Below are positions 7,786 to 20,416 of a stretch of DNA of 62,291 bases, in pieces. Source of the stretch: Thioalkalivibrio sp. (GTDB lineage: Bacteria; Pseudomonadota; Gammaproteobacteria; Ectothiorhodospirales; Ectothiorhodospiraceae). The stretch spans positions 1 through 62,291 of the forward strand of contig SKJG01000025.1 of the NCBI GenBank assembly GCA_007116035.1, written 5' to 3'. A model generated the notes under the pieces. That model saw nothing but the letters and a program-made list of their open reading frames with translations. It was not told the origin of the DNA and made no database searches. Made by a program: the position numbers and the translations under genes. The stretch's first letter is position 1; every line of letters begins with the position of its first letter.

Positions 7786-9882
7786 ATGTACGCGCGACTC
7801 TTCCTGCTGTTTGCCCTGCTGTTCCTGGCTCCCCCTGGTTGTGCCGACCAGGGGGAGGGGCCGTTCCACGGTGGCGAGATCGAGACCGGGGATCTCGACG
7901 CCCTGCTCGAGCGCGGCAGTTTGCGGGTCGTCGTACCCGGTACCGCCATCGGTGAGCCGTCCCTGCCGCGGCAGGGTTCACCCGTGGCACAGCAGCGGGA
8001 ACTGGCCGAGGCCTTTGCCGCCTCGCTCGGTCTTCACCTGGAGCTCGTACCCGTGTTCCGCCTGCGCGAGATGCTGCCCTTGCTCGAGCAGGGCAGGGCG
8101 GACATCATTGCCGCCAACCTCACGGTGACCGAGGGCCGCCGGGAACGGGTCGATTTCTCACTGCCCATCGATCATGTCCATGAGGTCGTGCTCGTCGCAG
8201 AGACGAACGAGGACATTCATTCGATCGAGGACCTGGCCGGCCGCAGTGTCATGGTCGACAGGGCGACGTCGTTCTGGGAGACACTGGCCGCCCTGCGCGA
8301 GGACTTTCCGGAAATCCATCTCCTCCCCAGTCTCGATCATTTTGACGACGAGTCGACGCTGGACATGCTCGTCGCGGGCGAGATCGACGCGACGGTTCGC
8401 GACAGCAACATCGCCGAGATGTACCTGGGCTACCGCGATGACCTGCGCATCGCCTTTCCACTGGGGGAGCGGCAGTCCATCGCCTGGGCCGTGCGCCCGG
8501 AGGCGCCGCAACTGCTCGCCGCCCTGAACCGGTTTTTGACCACGGAACAGCTGACCCGACCCCGGGAGGCCCGCTATGTGGGGGATCTCCCCGAACTCCA
8601 GGAGCGGCGCAGACTGCGCATCCTGTTGCCCAACTCCGCAGCTTCGTACTATCTCTGGCGTGGCGAACTGGTGGGTTTCGAATACGAGTTCGCGCGGCGC
8701 TTCGCCGAAGAGCATCGCATGCGCCTGGAGGTGGTGGTGCCGCCACATCCCGCCGTGGTGTACGACTGGCTGGACGAGGGGCGGGCGGATATTGCCGGGG
8801 GCTTCCTGGAACCCGGTACGGCGGACGGGCGGGGCCCGGTCCGGTTCACGAATCCCTGGCACCACGCGCAGCCTTATCTGGTCAGTCGTGCCGATGCGGG
8901 TGAACTCGCGGGCTGGGATGCGGTGACCGGAAGCACCGTCGCTGCGGTCCGCGACAGTGTCCTTTGGTCCGAGCTCGAGACGGTGGCGGATGAGCACGGG
9001 TTTGAGCTGCTGCCCTTGCCCGGTATCGCCGGCGATCTCGAGGATGTCGTCAACAGCCTGGTCGCGCGCGAGTTCGATTACGCGGTCGTCGAGGGGCACC
9101 TGCTCGGGGTGGAACTGGCGTGGCGCGATGACATTCGCCGGCAGTTCGAGGCAGGCTCCCCGATTCCGCACACTTGGGCCGTGCGTGCGTCCGATGAAGC
9201 CCTGCTGGAGTCCCTGAACGAGTTTTTCCGCAAGGAGCACCGCAGTACTTTTTACAACATCCTGTACCGACGGTATTTCGAGGATGAGCGCCGCATCCGC
9301 CGCCACATGGACGAGCGGATACGGGGGGCTGGGCAGCTTTCCCCCTGGGACGATCTGGTGCGCAGGTACGCAGAGCCGCAGGATTTCGACTGGCGACTGA
9401 TCGTCGCGCAAATGTACCAGGAGAGCCGCTTCGATCCGGAGGCGCGCTCTTCGATGGGGGCGGCCGGTCTGATGCAGTTGATGCCGCGTACCGCCCAACA
9501 GGTGGGTGTGAAGGATCTCGAGGATCCTGCCGATAACATCCGGGGGGGTGTCCTGTATCTGGATTGGGTTCGCCAGCGTTTGCCCGAAGACCTGCCGGTG
9601 GCCGACCGGGTCTGGTTCACGCTTGCCGCCTACAATGCAGGCGTCGGGCATGTGATGGACGCAAGGCGTCTTGCGGCGCAGAAGGGCTGGGACCCGGACC
9701 GTTGGTTCGACAACGTCGAGAATGCCATGCTGCTGCTGTCGCAACGGCAATATTTCTCCCAGGCCCGTCACGGTTACGTGCGGGGCAGCGAGCCGGTCGC
9801 CTATATCAACAACATCAGCGCGCGCTACAAGGCGTACGTGCAACTGACCGAGGATCAGGCCTTCCTCAGCGGTGGCGACTGA
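7786..9882 (+). CDS. MltF-like membrane-bound lytic transglycosylase with two tandem solute-binding domains
   Basis: The enzyme cleaves peptidoglycan glycan strands non-hydrolytically in the periplasm. The N-terminus (MYARLFLLFALLFLAPPGC) is a signal peptide ending at a possible but imperfect lipobox Cys. Residues about 38-260 and about 270-490 are two SBP_bac_3 domains: the first has VTEGRRERVDFSLP, the second GELVGFEYEFARRFAEEHRM and TADGRGPVRFTNPW. Residues about 525-690 are the SLT domain. Its catalytic Glu is E546 in MYQESRF, followed by the SMGAAGLMQLMP and YNAGVGHV signatures. Classical MltF has one sensor domain and about 500 residues, so this 698-aa form has an extra one. The start at 7786 gives a proper signal peptide; longer in-frame extension upstream looks non-coding. 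Confidence 0.88.
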   Translation: MYARLFLLFALLFLAPPGCADQGEGPFHGGEIETGDLDALLERGSLRVVVPGTAIGEPSLPRQGSPVAQQRELAEAFAASLGLHLELVPVFRLREMLPLLEQGRADIIAANLTVTEGRRERVDFSLPIDHVHEVVLVAETNEDIHSIEDLAGRSVMVDRATSFWETLAALREDFPEIHLLPSLDHFDDESTLDMLVAGEIDATVRDSNIAEMYLGYRDDLRIAFPLGERQSIAWAVRPEAPQLLAALNRFLTTEQLTRPREARYVGDLPELQERRRLRILLPNSAASYYLWRGELVGFEYEFARRFAEEHRMRLEVVVPPHPAVVYDWLDEGRADIAGGFLEPGTADGRGPVRFTNPWHHAQPYLVSRADAGELAGWDAVTGSTVAAVRDSVLWSELETVADEHGFELLPLPGIAGDLEDVVNSLVAREFDYAVVEGHLLGVELAWRDDIRRQFEAGSPIPHTWAVRASDEALLESLNEFFRKEHRSTFYNILYRRYFEDERRIRRHMDERIRGAGQLSPWDDLVRRYAEPQDFDWRLIVAQMYQESRFDPEARSSMGAAGLMQLMPRTAQQVGVKDLEDPADNIRGGVLYLDWVRQRLPEDLPVADRVWFTLAAYNAGVGHVMDARRLAAQKGWDPDRWFDNVENAMLLLSQRQYFSQARHGYVRGSEPVAYINNISARYKAYVQLTEDQAFLSGGD

Positions 9883-9951
9883 GCGCCGGGAATGTGCTAA
9901 ACAGCCTGCAGAGCATCACTTCGCTACGGACCATCCGGTAAGGAGAAGGGA

Positions 9952-12298
<2,347 letters not shown>

Positions 12299-12306
<8 letters not shown>

Positions 12307-13102
12307 CCCGAACCATCCCCAGGTCTACCTGCTGTCCGACGGCACCGGCATCACCGCGGAGACCCTGGCGCGGACGCTGCTGACCCAGTTCGAGGGTCTC
12401 CACCCCGGCTGGCACCTGCGGCCGTTCGTGCGCAGCCGGGAACACATGGAGGACTTCTTCGAGCGGATCCGGAACGGGCCGCAGCCGGCGCTGGTCGTGG
12501 CCACCTTTGCCGATGCCGCCCTGCGTGCCCAGCTCAAGGACTGCCCCGTCCCCGTGCTCGACATCTTCTCGGACCACCTGGAACAGCTGGAGCAGGTCTT
12601 CCAGCGCAAGGCCGAGTCGGTATCTGGACGCGCCCACGGCATGGGCGATCTCGCCCGCTATGACCGGCGTATCGAGGCCCTGAATTTCACCCTGACACAC
12701 GACGACGGTCTGGCCACCGGTGACATCGGTCATGCCGAGGTCGTTCTGATGGGGGTGTCGCGCTCGGGCAAGACGCCGACCTGTCTCTACCTGGCGATGA
12801 ACTACGGCATGTTCGCCGCCAACTACCCACTGATTCCCGAGGACCTCACCGGTGACACGCGGCTGCCGAGTGTGCTGCGTGGGCTGCGTGGCCGTCTCCT
12901 GGGCCTGGTGCTCTCGCCCGAGCGGCTGGCACATATCCGGGAGGCGAGGCGCCCCGGCAGCCGCTATGCCAGCTTGCCGCAGTGCCGCCAGGAGTGCCTC
13001 GCGATCGATGAGTTCCTGTACCAGGAGCGCATTCCGCGCCTTGAGGTGACCCATCTGTCGGTCGAGGAGATCGCGACCCGGGTGCGCGCGGAACTGGCCT
13101 GA
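12299..13102 (+). CDS. ppsR: PEP synthase regulatory protein (bifunctional kinase / phosphorylase, DUF299 family)
   Basis: The family phosphorylates PEP synthase with ADP on the Thr beside the catalytic His and also removes the phosphate with inorganic phosphate, switching the enzyme off and on. The 267-aa protein opens with the family signature [16 protein letters not shown]. It has a P-loop [15 protein letters not shown] near residue 152 and ends in [19 protein letters not shown], all typical. The GTG start lies inside the end of ppsA, indicating coupled translation with its target. No clear terminator follows; a 22-bp palindrome lies 27 bp after the stop. Confidence 0.95.
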
Positions 13103-13129
13103 GGCCGTGCGGTTCGCATCATCCCCATC

Positions 13130-13160
13130 ATGGTGCATGGGGCTGCACCATCAAAGGGCA
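13130..13160. promoter_or_regulatory. Perfect palindrome with NtrC-like half-sites upstream of the urease operon
   Basis: ATGGTGCA (13130-13137), six bases, then TGCACCAT (13144-13151) is a perfect inverted repeat. Reading rightwards from 13144, TGCACC-N5-AGGGCA matches the NtrC consensus TGCACC-N5-GGTGCA at 10 of 12 positions. It lies about 160 bp upstream of the sigma54-like element at 13301, a normal enhancer distance. The half-sites of the perfect palindrome itself are in the reverse order to a canonical NtrC site, so the palindrome could instead serve another factor. The rest of 13103-13300 shows only GC-rich sequence. Confidence 0.4.
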
Positions 13161-13300
13161 ATCGGAGCATCGGAAGCCGGCTTTCCGGTGGAGTTGGCGC
13201 CCCAATCCGACGCGCGCTCCTGGCTGCGGGTCGTTCCTCGACCCGTCCGGCCGGGCCCGTCCAGGCCAGCCGGCCCCTCGGCCCTGCGATCCCACAGGTA

Positions 13301-13316
13301 TGGCCCAATTCCTGCA
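13301..13316 (+). promoter_or_regulatory. Sigma54-type promoter element upstream of ureD
   Basis: TGGCCCAATTCCTGCA matches the consensus TGGCAC-N5-TTGCA at all but two specific bases. It keeps GG (13302-13303) and GC (13314-13315) exactly 10 bp apart, the essential spacing. The expected transcription start, about 12 bp after GC, falls at about 13327, directly at the ureD ATG. Either the ureD message is leaderless or ureD starts a little later, for example at TTG 13337 or TTG 13379. Confidence 0.45.
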
Positions 13317-13327
13317 TCGGACCCGCC

Positions 13328-14251
13328 ATGTCATCGTTGCCAGTCTCCCGCTCCGTACCCGCCCCGCCCATTGGGTCGTTGTCCGGATCCCCGTCAGCCG
13401 AGCAGGGCTGGCAAGCGAGACTGGAACTCGGTTTCGAGGCGGGACCGGACTGCACCGTATTGCGTCATCGCCGGCATGCCGGCCCCCTGCGGGTGCAACG
13501 CCCTTTTCACCCCGAGGGAGCTCCCTGCCACACCTACCTGCTGCATCCTCCTGGGGGCGTCGTCGGCGGCGACCGCCTGGACATCCAGGTCTCGGTGGAA
13601 AGCGGCGGTCATGCCCTGCTCACCACTCCCGCGGCGGCAAAGTTCTACCGTTCGGCCGGCCCACTGGCGCGCCAGCACCAGTCCTTCCGGGTTGCCGCCG
13701 GCGGCACACTCGAGTGGCTGCCCGCATTGAACATCGTCCACGGCGGCGCCCGGGTCGAGTTGCGCAACCGCTTCGAACTCGCGCCCGATGCGCGCCTCCT
13801 CGCCTGGGATCTGCTCGGTCTGGGCCGGCCGGGTAGCGGTGACAGGTTCGAGAGCGGGCTCTGCGATTCGAGCCTTCAGGTCATCGCGGATGGCCGATCG
13901 CTGCTTGCGGAACGGTTGCGGACCGAAGGTGGCGACCCCATGCTCAAGGCGGTCTGGGGGTTGCAGGGTCGCGGCTACCTGGCGACGCTGCTGGCCGCGC
14001 CGGCCACGACGGAGACGCTCGTGGCACTGCGGGGCCAGTTGCGGCAGGTGCCGGATGCTGCCTTCGGCTGTACCCTGTTGCCTGTACCGGGTCCGCGGTC
14101 GCAGGGGCATCCCCTCACGGGCCTTCTGGTCTGCCGCTGGCTGGCCGCAACCGGGGAGGCGTTGTGGGAATCGATGATCGAGGCCTGGGCACTGCTGCGC
14201 CCGCTGGTGCTTGGGCGGGAGCCCTGCCCACCGCGTATCTGGTCCACCTGA
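13328..14251 (+). CDS. ureD: Urease accessory protein UreD (UreH)
   Basis: UreD is the scaffold that binds apo-urease and recruits UreF and UreG for nickel insertion. The protein is 307 aa from ATG 13328. The conserved region starts at [20 protein letters not shown] and includes [37 protein letters not shown], the family hallmark, then [20 protein letters not shown]. The first 27 residues (Ser/Pro-rich) are not conserved and there is no good ribosome site, so the start is uncertain. It is the first gene of ureDABCEFG and is followed 17 bp later by ureA. Confidence 0.93.
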   Translation: MSSLPVSRSVPAPPIGSLSGSPSAEQGWQARLELGFEAGPDCTVLRHRRHAGPLRVQRPFHPEGAPCHTYLLHPPGGVVGGDRLDIQVSVESGGHALLTTPAAAKFYRSAGPLARQHQSFRVAAGGTLEWLPALNIVHGGARVELRNRFELAPDARLLAWDLLGLGRPGSGDRFESGLCDSSLQVIADGRSLLAERLRTEGGDPMLKAVWGLQGRGYLATLLAAPATTETLVALRGQLRQVPDAAFGCTLLPVPGPRSQGHPLTGLLVCRWLAATGEALWESMIEAWALLRPLVLGREPCPPRIWST

Positions 14252-14268
14252 ACCTGTCGGAGCCGTAC

Positions 14269-14571
14269 ATGGAGTTGACCCCCAGAGAGAAGGACAAGCT
14301 GTTGCTGTTCACTGCGGCGCTGGTCGCGGAACGCCGGCGCGACCGCGGGCTGAAACTGAACTACCCGGAGGCCATCGCGCTGATCTCGGCCGCGATACTG
14401 GAAGGCGCCCGCGACGGCCGCAGCGTTGCCGAGCTGATGTCGCTGGGCGGCGAGGTGCTGCGGCGCGAGGACGTGATGGAAGGGGTCCCCGAGATGATTC
14501 CCGAGGTGCAGGTGGAGGCCACCTTTCCCGACGGGACCAAGCTGGTCACCGTGCATGAACCCATCCGTTGA
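14269..14571 (+). CDS. ureA: Urease subunit gamma
   Basis: This is the small structural subunit of urease, which hydrolyses urea to ammonia and carbamate. The 100-aa protein reads [20 protein letters not shown] and includes [24 protein letters not shown] and a [27 protein letters not shown] ending, textbook UreA. A GGAG lies 7-10 bp before the ATG. It is separated from ureB by 180 bp that hold a strong inverted repeat, which is unusual because ureA and ureB are normally tightly spaced. Confidence 0.97.
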   Translation: MELTPREKDKLLLFTAALVAERRRDRGLKLNYPEAIALISAAILEGARDGRSVAELMSLGGEVLRREDVMEGVPEMIPEVQVEATFPDGTKLVTVHEPIR

Positions 14572-14601
14572 CCGTGGGGTGGTGACCCAGGGGCCGAAGG
14601 G

Positions 14602-14705
14602 TGCAAGCCGGGTGATCCGTCAGCGGGTGTCGGCAGCATGGATGCTGCCGTCAAGCCTACAGGGATGTATTCACGGCGTCCCGCTGACGGATCACCCGGC
14701 TTGCA
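14602..14705. repeat. Palindromic intergenic repeat element between ureA and ureB
   Basis: Two perfect 26-bp inverted arms (14602-14627 and 14680-14705, beginning TGCAAGCCGGGTGATCC) enclose 52 bp. Inside lies a second hairpin, GGCAGCAT-GG-ATGCTGCC (14632-14649), and a core CTACAGGGATGTATTCACGG. From memory, that core resembles dispersed repeats of gammaproteobacterial intergenic regions; this is unverified. Transcribed RNA would fold into a very stable branched hairpin within the ure message. The remaining sequence on either side contains only the ureB ribosome site. Confidence 0.85.
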
Positions 14706-14751
14706 TCCCGGGCACGGCCGTACTCAATCGACGAAGAGGCAAAGGATCATC

Positions 14752-15080
14752 ATGACACCCGGTGAGTACCTGCTTGAAGAGGGCGAGATCGAATTGAATG
14801 CTGGGCGTCCGACGGTGACGCTGGCGGTGACCAACACCGGGGATCGGCCGGTGCAGGTGGGGTCGCACTACCACTTCCAGGAGGTCAATGACGCACTGGA
14901 CTTCGACCGTGACCGGGCGCGCGGTTTCCGTCTGGATATCCCTGCGGGCACGGCCGTGCGCTTCGAGCCGGGGCAGAGCCGGACCGTCCAGCTCGTGGCC
15001 TATGCCGGGGCACGGCACGCGTACGGATTCCAGGGCCGGGTCATGGGGCCGCTGGACGCATCTGACGAGGGGGGGCGGTC

Positions 15081-15084
<4 letters not shown>
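14752..15084 (+). CDS. ureB: Urease subunit beta
   Basis: This 110-aa structural subunit starts [20 protein letters not shown]. It contains [28 protein letters not shown] and the closing [10 protein letters not shown], as in all UreB proteins. AAAGGA lies just ahead of ATG. It overlaps ureC by 4 bp (ATGA). In the assembled (alpha-beta-gamma)3 enzyme it packs against the UreC active site. It follows the palindromic element instead of sitting directly behind ureA. Confidence 0.97.
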
Positions 15085-16787
<1,703 letters not shown>

Positions 16788-16792
16788 CCGCG

Positions 16793-17269
16793 ATGCTGAC
16801 CCTGACCCGGCGCTGCACGACGCCCGCGGAAGCGACGGCGATGCCCGTACTCCGCCTTCCCTTCGAGACCCGGCAGAAGAGCCGCTTCCGGGCCACTCTG
16901 ACCGATGGCACCGAGGTGGGCGTGATGCTGGAGCGTGGCCAGGTGCTGCGCGGCGGCGAGTTCCTGTGCGCGGCCCCGGGCGACCTCGTGGTCCGCGTTG
17001 AGGCAGCACCGGAGCCGGTGAGTGAGGTGCAATCCGCCGACGCCCTGTTGCTGCTTCGCGCCGGCTATCACTTGGGCAACCGCCATGTGCCGCTGCAGCT
17101 GGGGCACGGTTGGCTGCGCTATCGGCACGATCATGTGCTCGACGAGATGGTGCGCGGCCTGGGCCTGACCGTGGGCTTCACGCAGGCACCCTTCGAACCG
17201 GAGGCGGGCGCCTATGCCGCTGGCGGCCATGCCCACTCGCATGCCCACGGTCACCAGCATGCGCACTGA
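16793..17269 (+). CDS. ureE: Urease accessory nickel metallochaperone UreE
   Basis: UreE delivers nickel to UreG during urease maturation. The 158-aa protein has the peptide-binding N-domain ([36 protein letters not shown]). The metal-binding C-domain contains [12 protein letters not shown] with the conserved dimer-interface His, and [14 protein letters not shown]. It ends in a His-rich tail ([13 protein letters not shown]) able to store several nickel ions. An internal ATG at 16841 could also serve as start, since the first 16 residues are unlike UreE. The tail codons overlap the start of ureF by 11 bp. Confidence 0.95.
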   Translation: MLTLTRRCTTPAEATAMPVLRLPFETRQKSRFRATLTDGTEVGVMLERGQVLRGGEFLCAAPGDLVVRVEAAPEPVSEVQSADALLLLRAGYHLGNRHVPLQLGHGWLRYRHDHVLDEMVRGLGLTVGFTQAPFEPEAGAYAAGGHAHSHAHGHQHAH

Positions 17270-17972
17270 CCAACCCCGGACCCCGGTCACGACTCCGGCG
17301 AATGCGGGCCTGGCCCGGCGGCGTCTCTGGCAATTGATCAGCCCGACGCTGCCGGTTGGCGCCTACAGCTACTCCACCGGTCTCGAGCAGGCGGTGGATG
17401 CGGGCTGGGTCAGCAGCCCGGAGGCGGTGCGGGACTGGCTCGAGGCGCAGCTGCTTCGGGTCCACGCGCGCGTCGATCTTCCCGCGCTGCTGCGCCTGCA
17501 GGCGGTCTGGCAACAGGACGACGGACCGGGTATCGAATACTGGAACGACTGGCTGCGCGCGAGTCGAGAAACCTCTGAACTGCGCGCCGAGGACCTGGGG
17601 CAGGGTCGGGCGCTGGCCCGCCTGCTGGCGGATCTCGGAGTCGCCGCCGCGCAGTCCTGGGCGGCCCGGGAGGACGCCTGTTGGGCGACCCTGTTCGCAC
17701 TGGCGGGCCGGGAATGGGCGATTCCTTCGGATGACCTGCTGGAGGGGTACCTGTGGTCCTGGTGTGAGAACCAGGTGGCCGCGGCGGTGAAACTGGTACC
17801 GCTGGGGCAAACGCAGGGGCAGCGCCTGCTGCGGGATCTGGCCGAGACGATCGCGGTGGCGGCCGATCAGGCCCGGACGGTCGATGACGCCGGCATGGGG
17901 GCCGGGTTGCCCGGGATCATCCTGTCCTCGGTGTTGCACGAAACCCAGTACAGCCGCATGTTCCGCAGTTGA
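17259..17972 (+). CDS. ureF: Urease accessory protein UreF
   Basis: UreF acts as a gate/activator between UreG and the UreD-urease complex. From ATG 17259 the product is 237 aa, with [28 protein letters not shown], the UreF hallmark. The ending has [19 protein letters not shown] and [20 protein letters not shown], also typical. I chose 17259 because it overlaps the end of ureE by 11 bp and keeps the operon's coupling; a longer frame from 17214 is less likely. UreG follows after 16 bp. Confidence 0.95.
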   Translation: MRTDQPRTPVTTPANAGLARRRLWQLISPTLPVGAYSYSTGLEQAVDAGWVSSPEAVRDWLEAQLLRVHARVDLPALLRLQAVWQQDDGPGIEYWNDWLRASRETSELRAEDLGQGRALARLLADLGVAAAQSWAAREDACWATLFALAGREWAIPSDDLLEGYLWSWCENQVAAAVKLVPLGQTQGQRLLRDLAETIAVAADQARTVDDAGMGAGLPGIILSSVLHETQYSRMFRS

Positions 17973-17988
17973 TGCAAGAGGGGGCGAG

Positions 17989-18600
17989 ATGAAGGCGCAG
18001 GCACTCAGGGTGGGAGTCGGTGGTCCGGTGGGCTCGGGCAAGACCGCGCTGGTCGAGGCCCTCTGCCACCGGTTGCGCGAGCGCTATCAGCTCGCGGTGG
18101 TGACCAACGATATCTACACCCGCGAGGATGCGGAGTTCCTGATCCGCCGCGAGGCGCTTGATCCCGGGCGGATCATCGGCGTCGAGACGGGAGGCTGTCC
18201 GCACACCGCGATCCGGGAGGACGCCTCGATGAACCTGGCGGCCGTGGACGAACTCGAACAGCGCTTCCCGGGGCTCGATCTCGTGTTCGTCGAGAGCGGC
18301 GGCGACAATCTCTCGGCCACCTTCAGCCCCGAGTTGTCGGATCTGACCCTGTACGTGATCGACGTCTGCGCCGGGGACAAGATTCCGCGCAAGGGCGGTC
18401 CGGGGATCACCCGCTCCGACCTGCTCGTGATCAACAAGATCGACCTCGCGGACGGTGTCGGCGCATCGCTCGAGGTGATGGAGCACGACAGCCGGCGGAT
18501 GCGCGGCGACCGTCCGTTCGTCTTCACGAATCTGCGCACCGGACAGGGCCTGGATGAGGTCGTCGGCTTCATCGAGACCCAGGGGATGCTTGGGTCATGA
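17989..18600 (+). CDS. ureG: Urease accessory GTPase UreG
   Basis: UreG is the GTPase that drives nickel insertion. The 203-aa protein has the P-loop [18 protein letters not shown], a [13 protein letters not shown] switch, the metal-binding motif [17 protein letters not shown] (CPH), [15 protein letters not shown], and NKIDL as guanine specificity motif. A GGGGGCGAG ribosome site is directly upstream. It is the last ure gene. No nickel transporter is nearby. Confidence 0.97.
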   Translation: MKAQALRVGVGGPVGSGKTALVEALCHRLRERYQLAVVTNDIYTREDAEFLIRREALDPGRIIGVETGGCPHTAIREDASMNLAAVDELEQRFPGLDLVFVESGGDNLSATFSPELSDLTLYVIDVCAGDKIPRKGGPGITRSDLLVINKIDLADGVGASLEVMEHDSRRMRGDRPFVFTNLRTGQGLDEVVGFIETQGMLGS

Positions 18601-18726
18601 CACGGACGCCTGCACCGGGACAGCAATGTGTTGAAGGGTTCGGCGCTGCAGCCTATGATCAGTCCAGGTGGCTGCTCTGGGGCAGTGCCATTGGGGATGA
18701 CACTGACAATCGCAAAGGGGGTTAGC

Positions 18727-19092
18727 ATGGCGAAGGGACCGAAGAAGAGCGTGGGTACTCCGGAAAAGGCCGCAATGACCGCACCCGCGAAGGCGCCCGC
18801 ACCGGCTAAGTCCAAGGCGGCGCGCCCGGCAAAGGCCGCGGCGTCGGCGGCAGCCGCACCTGTCGAAAAGAAGAAGGCAACGCCCCGCAAGGCGCCTGCG
18901 AAGGTGGCTGCAGGGTCTGGGGCCAAAGTGGGGAAGAAGGCCGAAGTGCCTGCGGTGACGCCCGAGCAGCGTTACCGGATGATCCAGGACGCTGCCTACT
19001 TCATCGCCGAGCGCAATGGCTTCGTCGGCGACAATCACGCGTATTGGCTGCAGGCCGAACAGGCGATCGACGCCGAACTCGCCGGCCGCTGA
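18727..19092 (+). CDS. DUF2934 protein with an Ala/Lys/Pro-rich histone-like tail
   Basis: The 121-aa protein begins at ATG 18727 with AAAGGGGG upstream. Residues 1-75 are low-complexity, mainly Ala, Lys and Pro in repeats like AKAPAPAKSKAARPAKA and KKKATPRKAPAK, resembling histone H1-like or AlgP-type DNA-compacting tails. Residues about 83-118 (TPEQRYRMIQDAAYFIAERN then GFVGDNHAYWLQAEQAIDAEL) are a DUF2934 domain. The function of that domain is unknown. The combination could bind nucleic acid through the basic tail; this is inference. It lies between ureG and a decayed RDD gene and is not obviously part of the ure operon. Confidence 0.8.
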   Translation: MAKGPKKSVGTPEKAAMTAPAKAPAPAKSKAARPAKAAASAAAAPVEKKKATPRKAPAKVAAGSGAKVGKKAEVPAVTPEQRYRMIQDAAYFIAERNGFVGDNHAYWLQAEQAIDAELAGR

Positions 19093-19117
19093 TGCCCTCC
19101 GGGGCGCAAGGAGCCCG

Positions 19118-19651
19118 ATGAACGCAAACGGGCATGTCGGCACATCGGACGTGCACCCCTGGATCCGCTTGTGGGCGCGGTCCTTCGATGTCCTGCTTGT
19201 CGCGGTCCCCGTCGGATCCGTGTAGTGGTCCTGGTTTTCGCCGGCCGAGATCACTTGGCTCGGGGTGATGCTGTTCGGAATGGCCGTGCTTTTTTTTCGA
19301 TCTCCTGATCGAGCCGGTCTTGATCAGCCGTCTCGCCACGACGCCGGGTAAATGGGTGTTCAGTATCCGTGTGACCCATCCCGACGGTTCTCTGCTGTCC
19401 TTCGAACAGGCGCTGCGCCGCTCGGACATGGTTTGGGCCAAGGGGCTGGGCGCCGCTACGCCGCGCTGCTGGGCCAGGCCCTGATGGCCGCCGAGCATTA
19501 CGAGCCCTCGGCCAATGCCAAGACCTTCTGGGGCGAGGAGGGTGGGTTCGAGGTCCAGCATCGCGCGATCCGTGGGACACGGGTCATCGGGGCGATTGCG
19601 TTCGCGGTGATCGTGCTGCTCGCGGCGGGCCTGATCCTGCTGGGTGCCTGA
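19118..19651 (+). pseudogene. Decayed RDD-family membrane protein gene
   Basis: A ribosome site (AAGGAG) and ATG at 19118 begin HPWIRLWARSFDVLLVAVPVGSV, a normal RDD start with the first Arg and Asp. A TAG at 19223-19225 then interrupts it. The same frame continues WSWFSPAEITWLGVMLFGMAVL to a run of eight T. From there the protein continues in another frame as FDLLIEPVLISRLATTPGKW and VFSIRVTHPDGSLLSFEQAL, the classic RDD segment. Near 19455-19470 the frame changes again to LGQALMAAEHYEPSANAKTFW and ends with a hydrophobic helix. One stop and two frameshifts mean no intact product. A sequencing error in the T-run could explain one lesion but not all three. Confidence 0.85.
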
Positions 19652-19655
19652 CTCT

Positions 19656-19709
19656 GGGCTGAGCCTGGGCTGACCCTGGTCCGTGAAGACGGACGTTCGC
19701 GCTCAGCCC
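19656..19709. terminator. Two-tier hairpin between convergent ure-side genes and urtE
   Basis: GGGCTGAGC (19656-19664) pairs perfectly with GCTCAGCCC (19701-19709). Inside it GTCCGT-GAAG-ACGGAC (19679-19694) forms a second stem. It lies between the RDD pseudogene and the stop of urtE, a place where opposing transcripts would need to end. There is no T-run, so it is not a canonical intrinsic terminator. Confidence 0.4.
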
Positions 19710-19720
19710 GCGGACGGTAC

Positions 19721-20416
19721 TCAGACGCTCAGGTGCCGGCTCACCAGCTCGTCGCTGAGTTCGCTGATCGCGCCCTGTGCGACCACCGACCCCTTCTCCA
19801 TGATGTAGAAGTCGTCCGCGACGCGGCGGGCGAAGGGCAGCTTCTGTTCCACCAATAGTACCGACAAGCCGAGTTCCTTGTTCAGCTGCCGGATCACGTC
19901 CCCGATCTGCCGAACGATGTTGGGCTGGATGCCCTCCCCGGGTTCATCGAGGATCAGGAGCTTCGGGTCCAGCACTAGGGCGCGCCCGATGGCCAACTGC
20001 TGCTGCTGTCCGCCCGAGAGATCGCCTCCACGCCGGCCGCGCATCTCCTTCAGTACCGGGAAAAGGTCGTAGACGGAGTCCGGGATCTGCCGTGCCCGGT
20101 CTGCGCGGGCGCCGAGCGACACGCGCAGGTTTTCCTCCACCGTCAGTTCCGGGAAGATCTCCCGACCCTGCGGTACGTAGCCGATCCCTGCGCGGGCCCG
20201 CGCTTCCGGGGAGAGCCGGGTGATGTCCCGGTCCCCGAGGAGGATGCGCCCGCTGCGGATCGGCAGCAGCCCCATGATGCACTTCAGCAACGTGGTCTTG
20301 CCCACGCCATTACGGCCCATCACGCAGGTGCAGCGCCCGGGCCCGGCCTCCAGTTCGAGATCGCGCAGGATGTGGCTCTGGCGATAGTACTGATTCACAC
20401 CGCTGACCTGGATCAT
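19721..20416 (-). CDS. urtE: Urea ABC transporter ATP-binding subunit UrtE
   Basis: One of two LivF/LivG-type ATPases of the high-affinity urea importer. The 231-aa protein has Walker A GRNGVGKTT, the signature LSGGQQQQLAIGRAL, Walker B KLLILDEP with GEGIQPNIV, and the switch His region VLLVEQKL. GEGIQPNIV distinguishes UrtE from general branched-chain amino acid LivF. ATG 20416 overlaps the urtD stop by 4 bp. It is the last gene of the operon and converges on the ure side. Confidence 0.95.
   Translation of the reverse strand: MIQVSGVNQYYRQSHILRDLELEAGPGRCTCVMGRNGVGKTTLLKCIMGLLPIRSGRILLGDRDITRLSPEARARAGIGYVPQGREIFPELTVEENLRVSLGARADRARQIPDSVYDLFPVLKEMRGRRGGDLSGGQQQQLAIGRALVLDPKLLILDEPGEGIQPNIVRQIGDVIRQLNKELGLSVLLVEQKLPFARRVADDFYIMEKGSVVAQGAISELSDELVSRHLSV

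Noticed and set aside
13130-13151. Reading the perfect palindrome as a canonical NtrC site
   Set aside because: The half-sites are in the opposite order (GGTGCA first) to the NtrC consensus. Only the rightward TGCACC-N5-AGGGCA overlap fits, so it is reported with low confidence.
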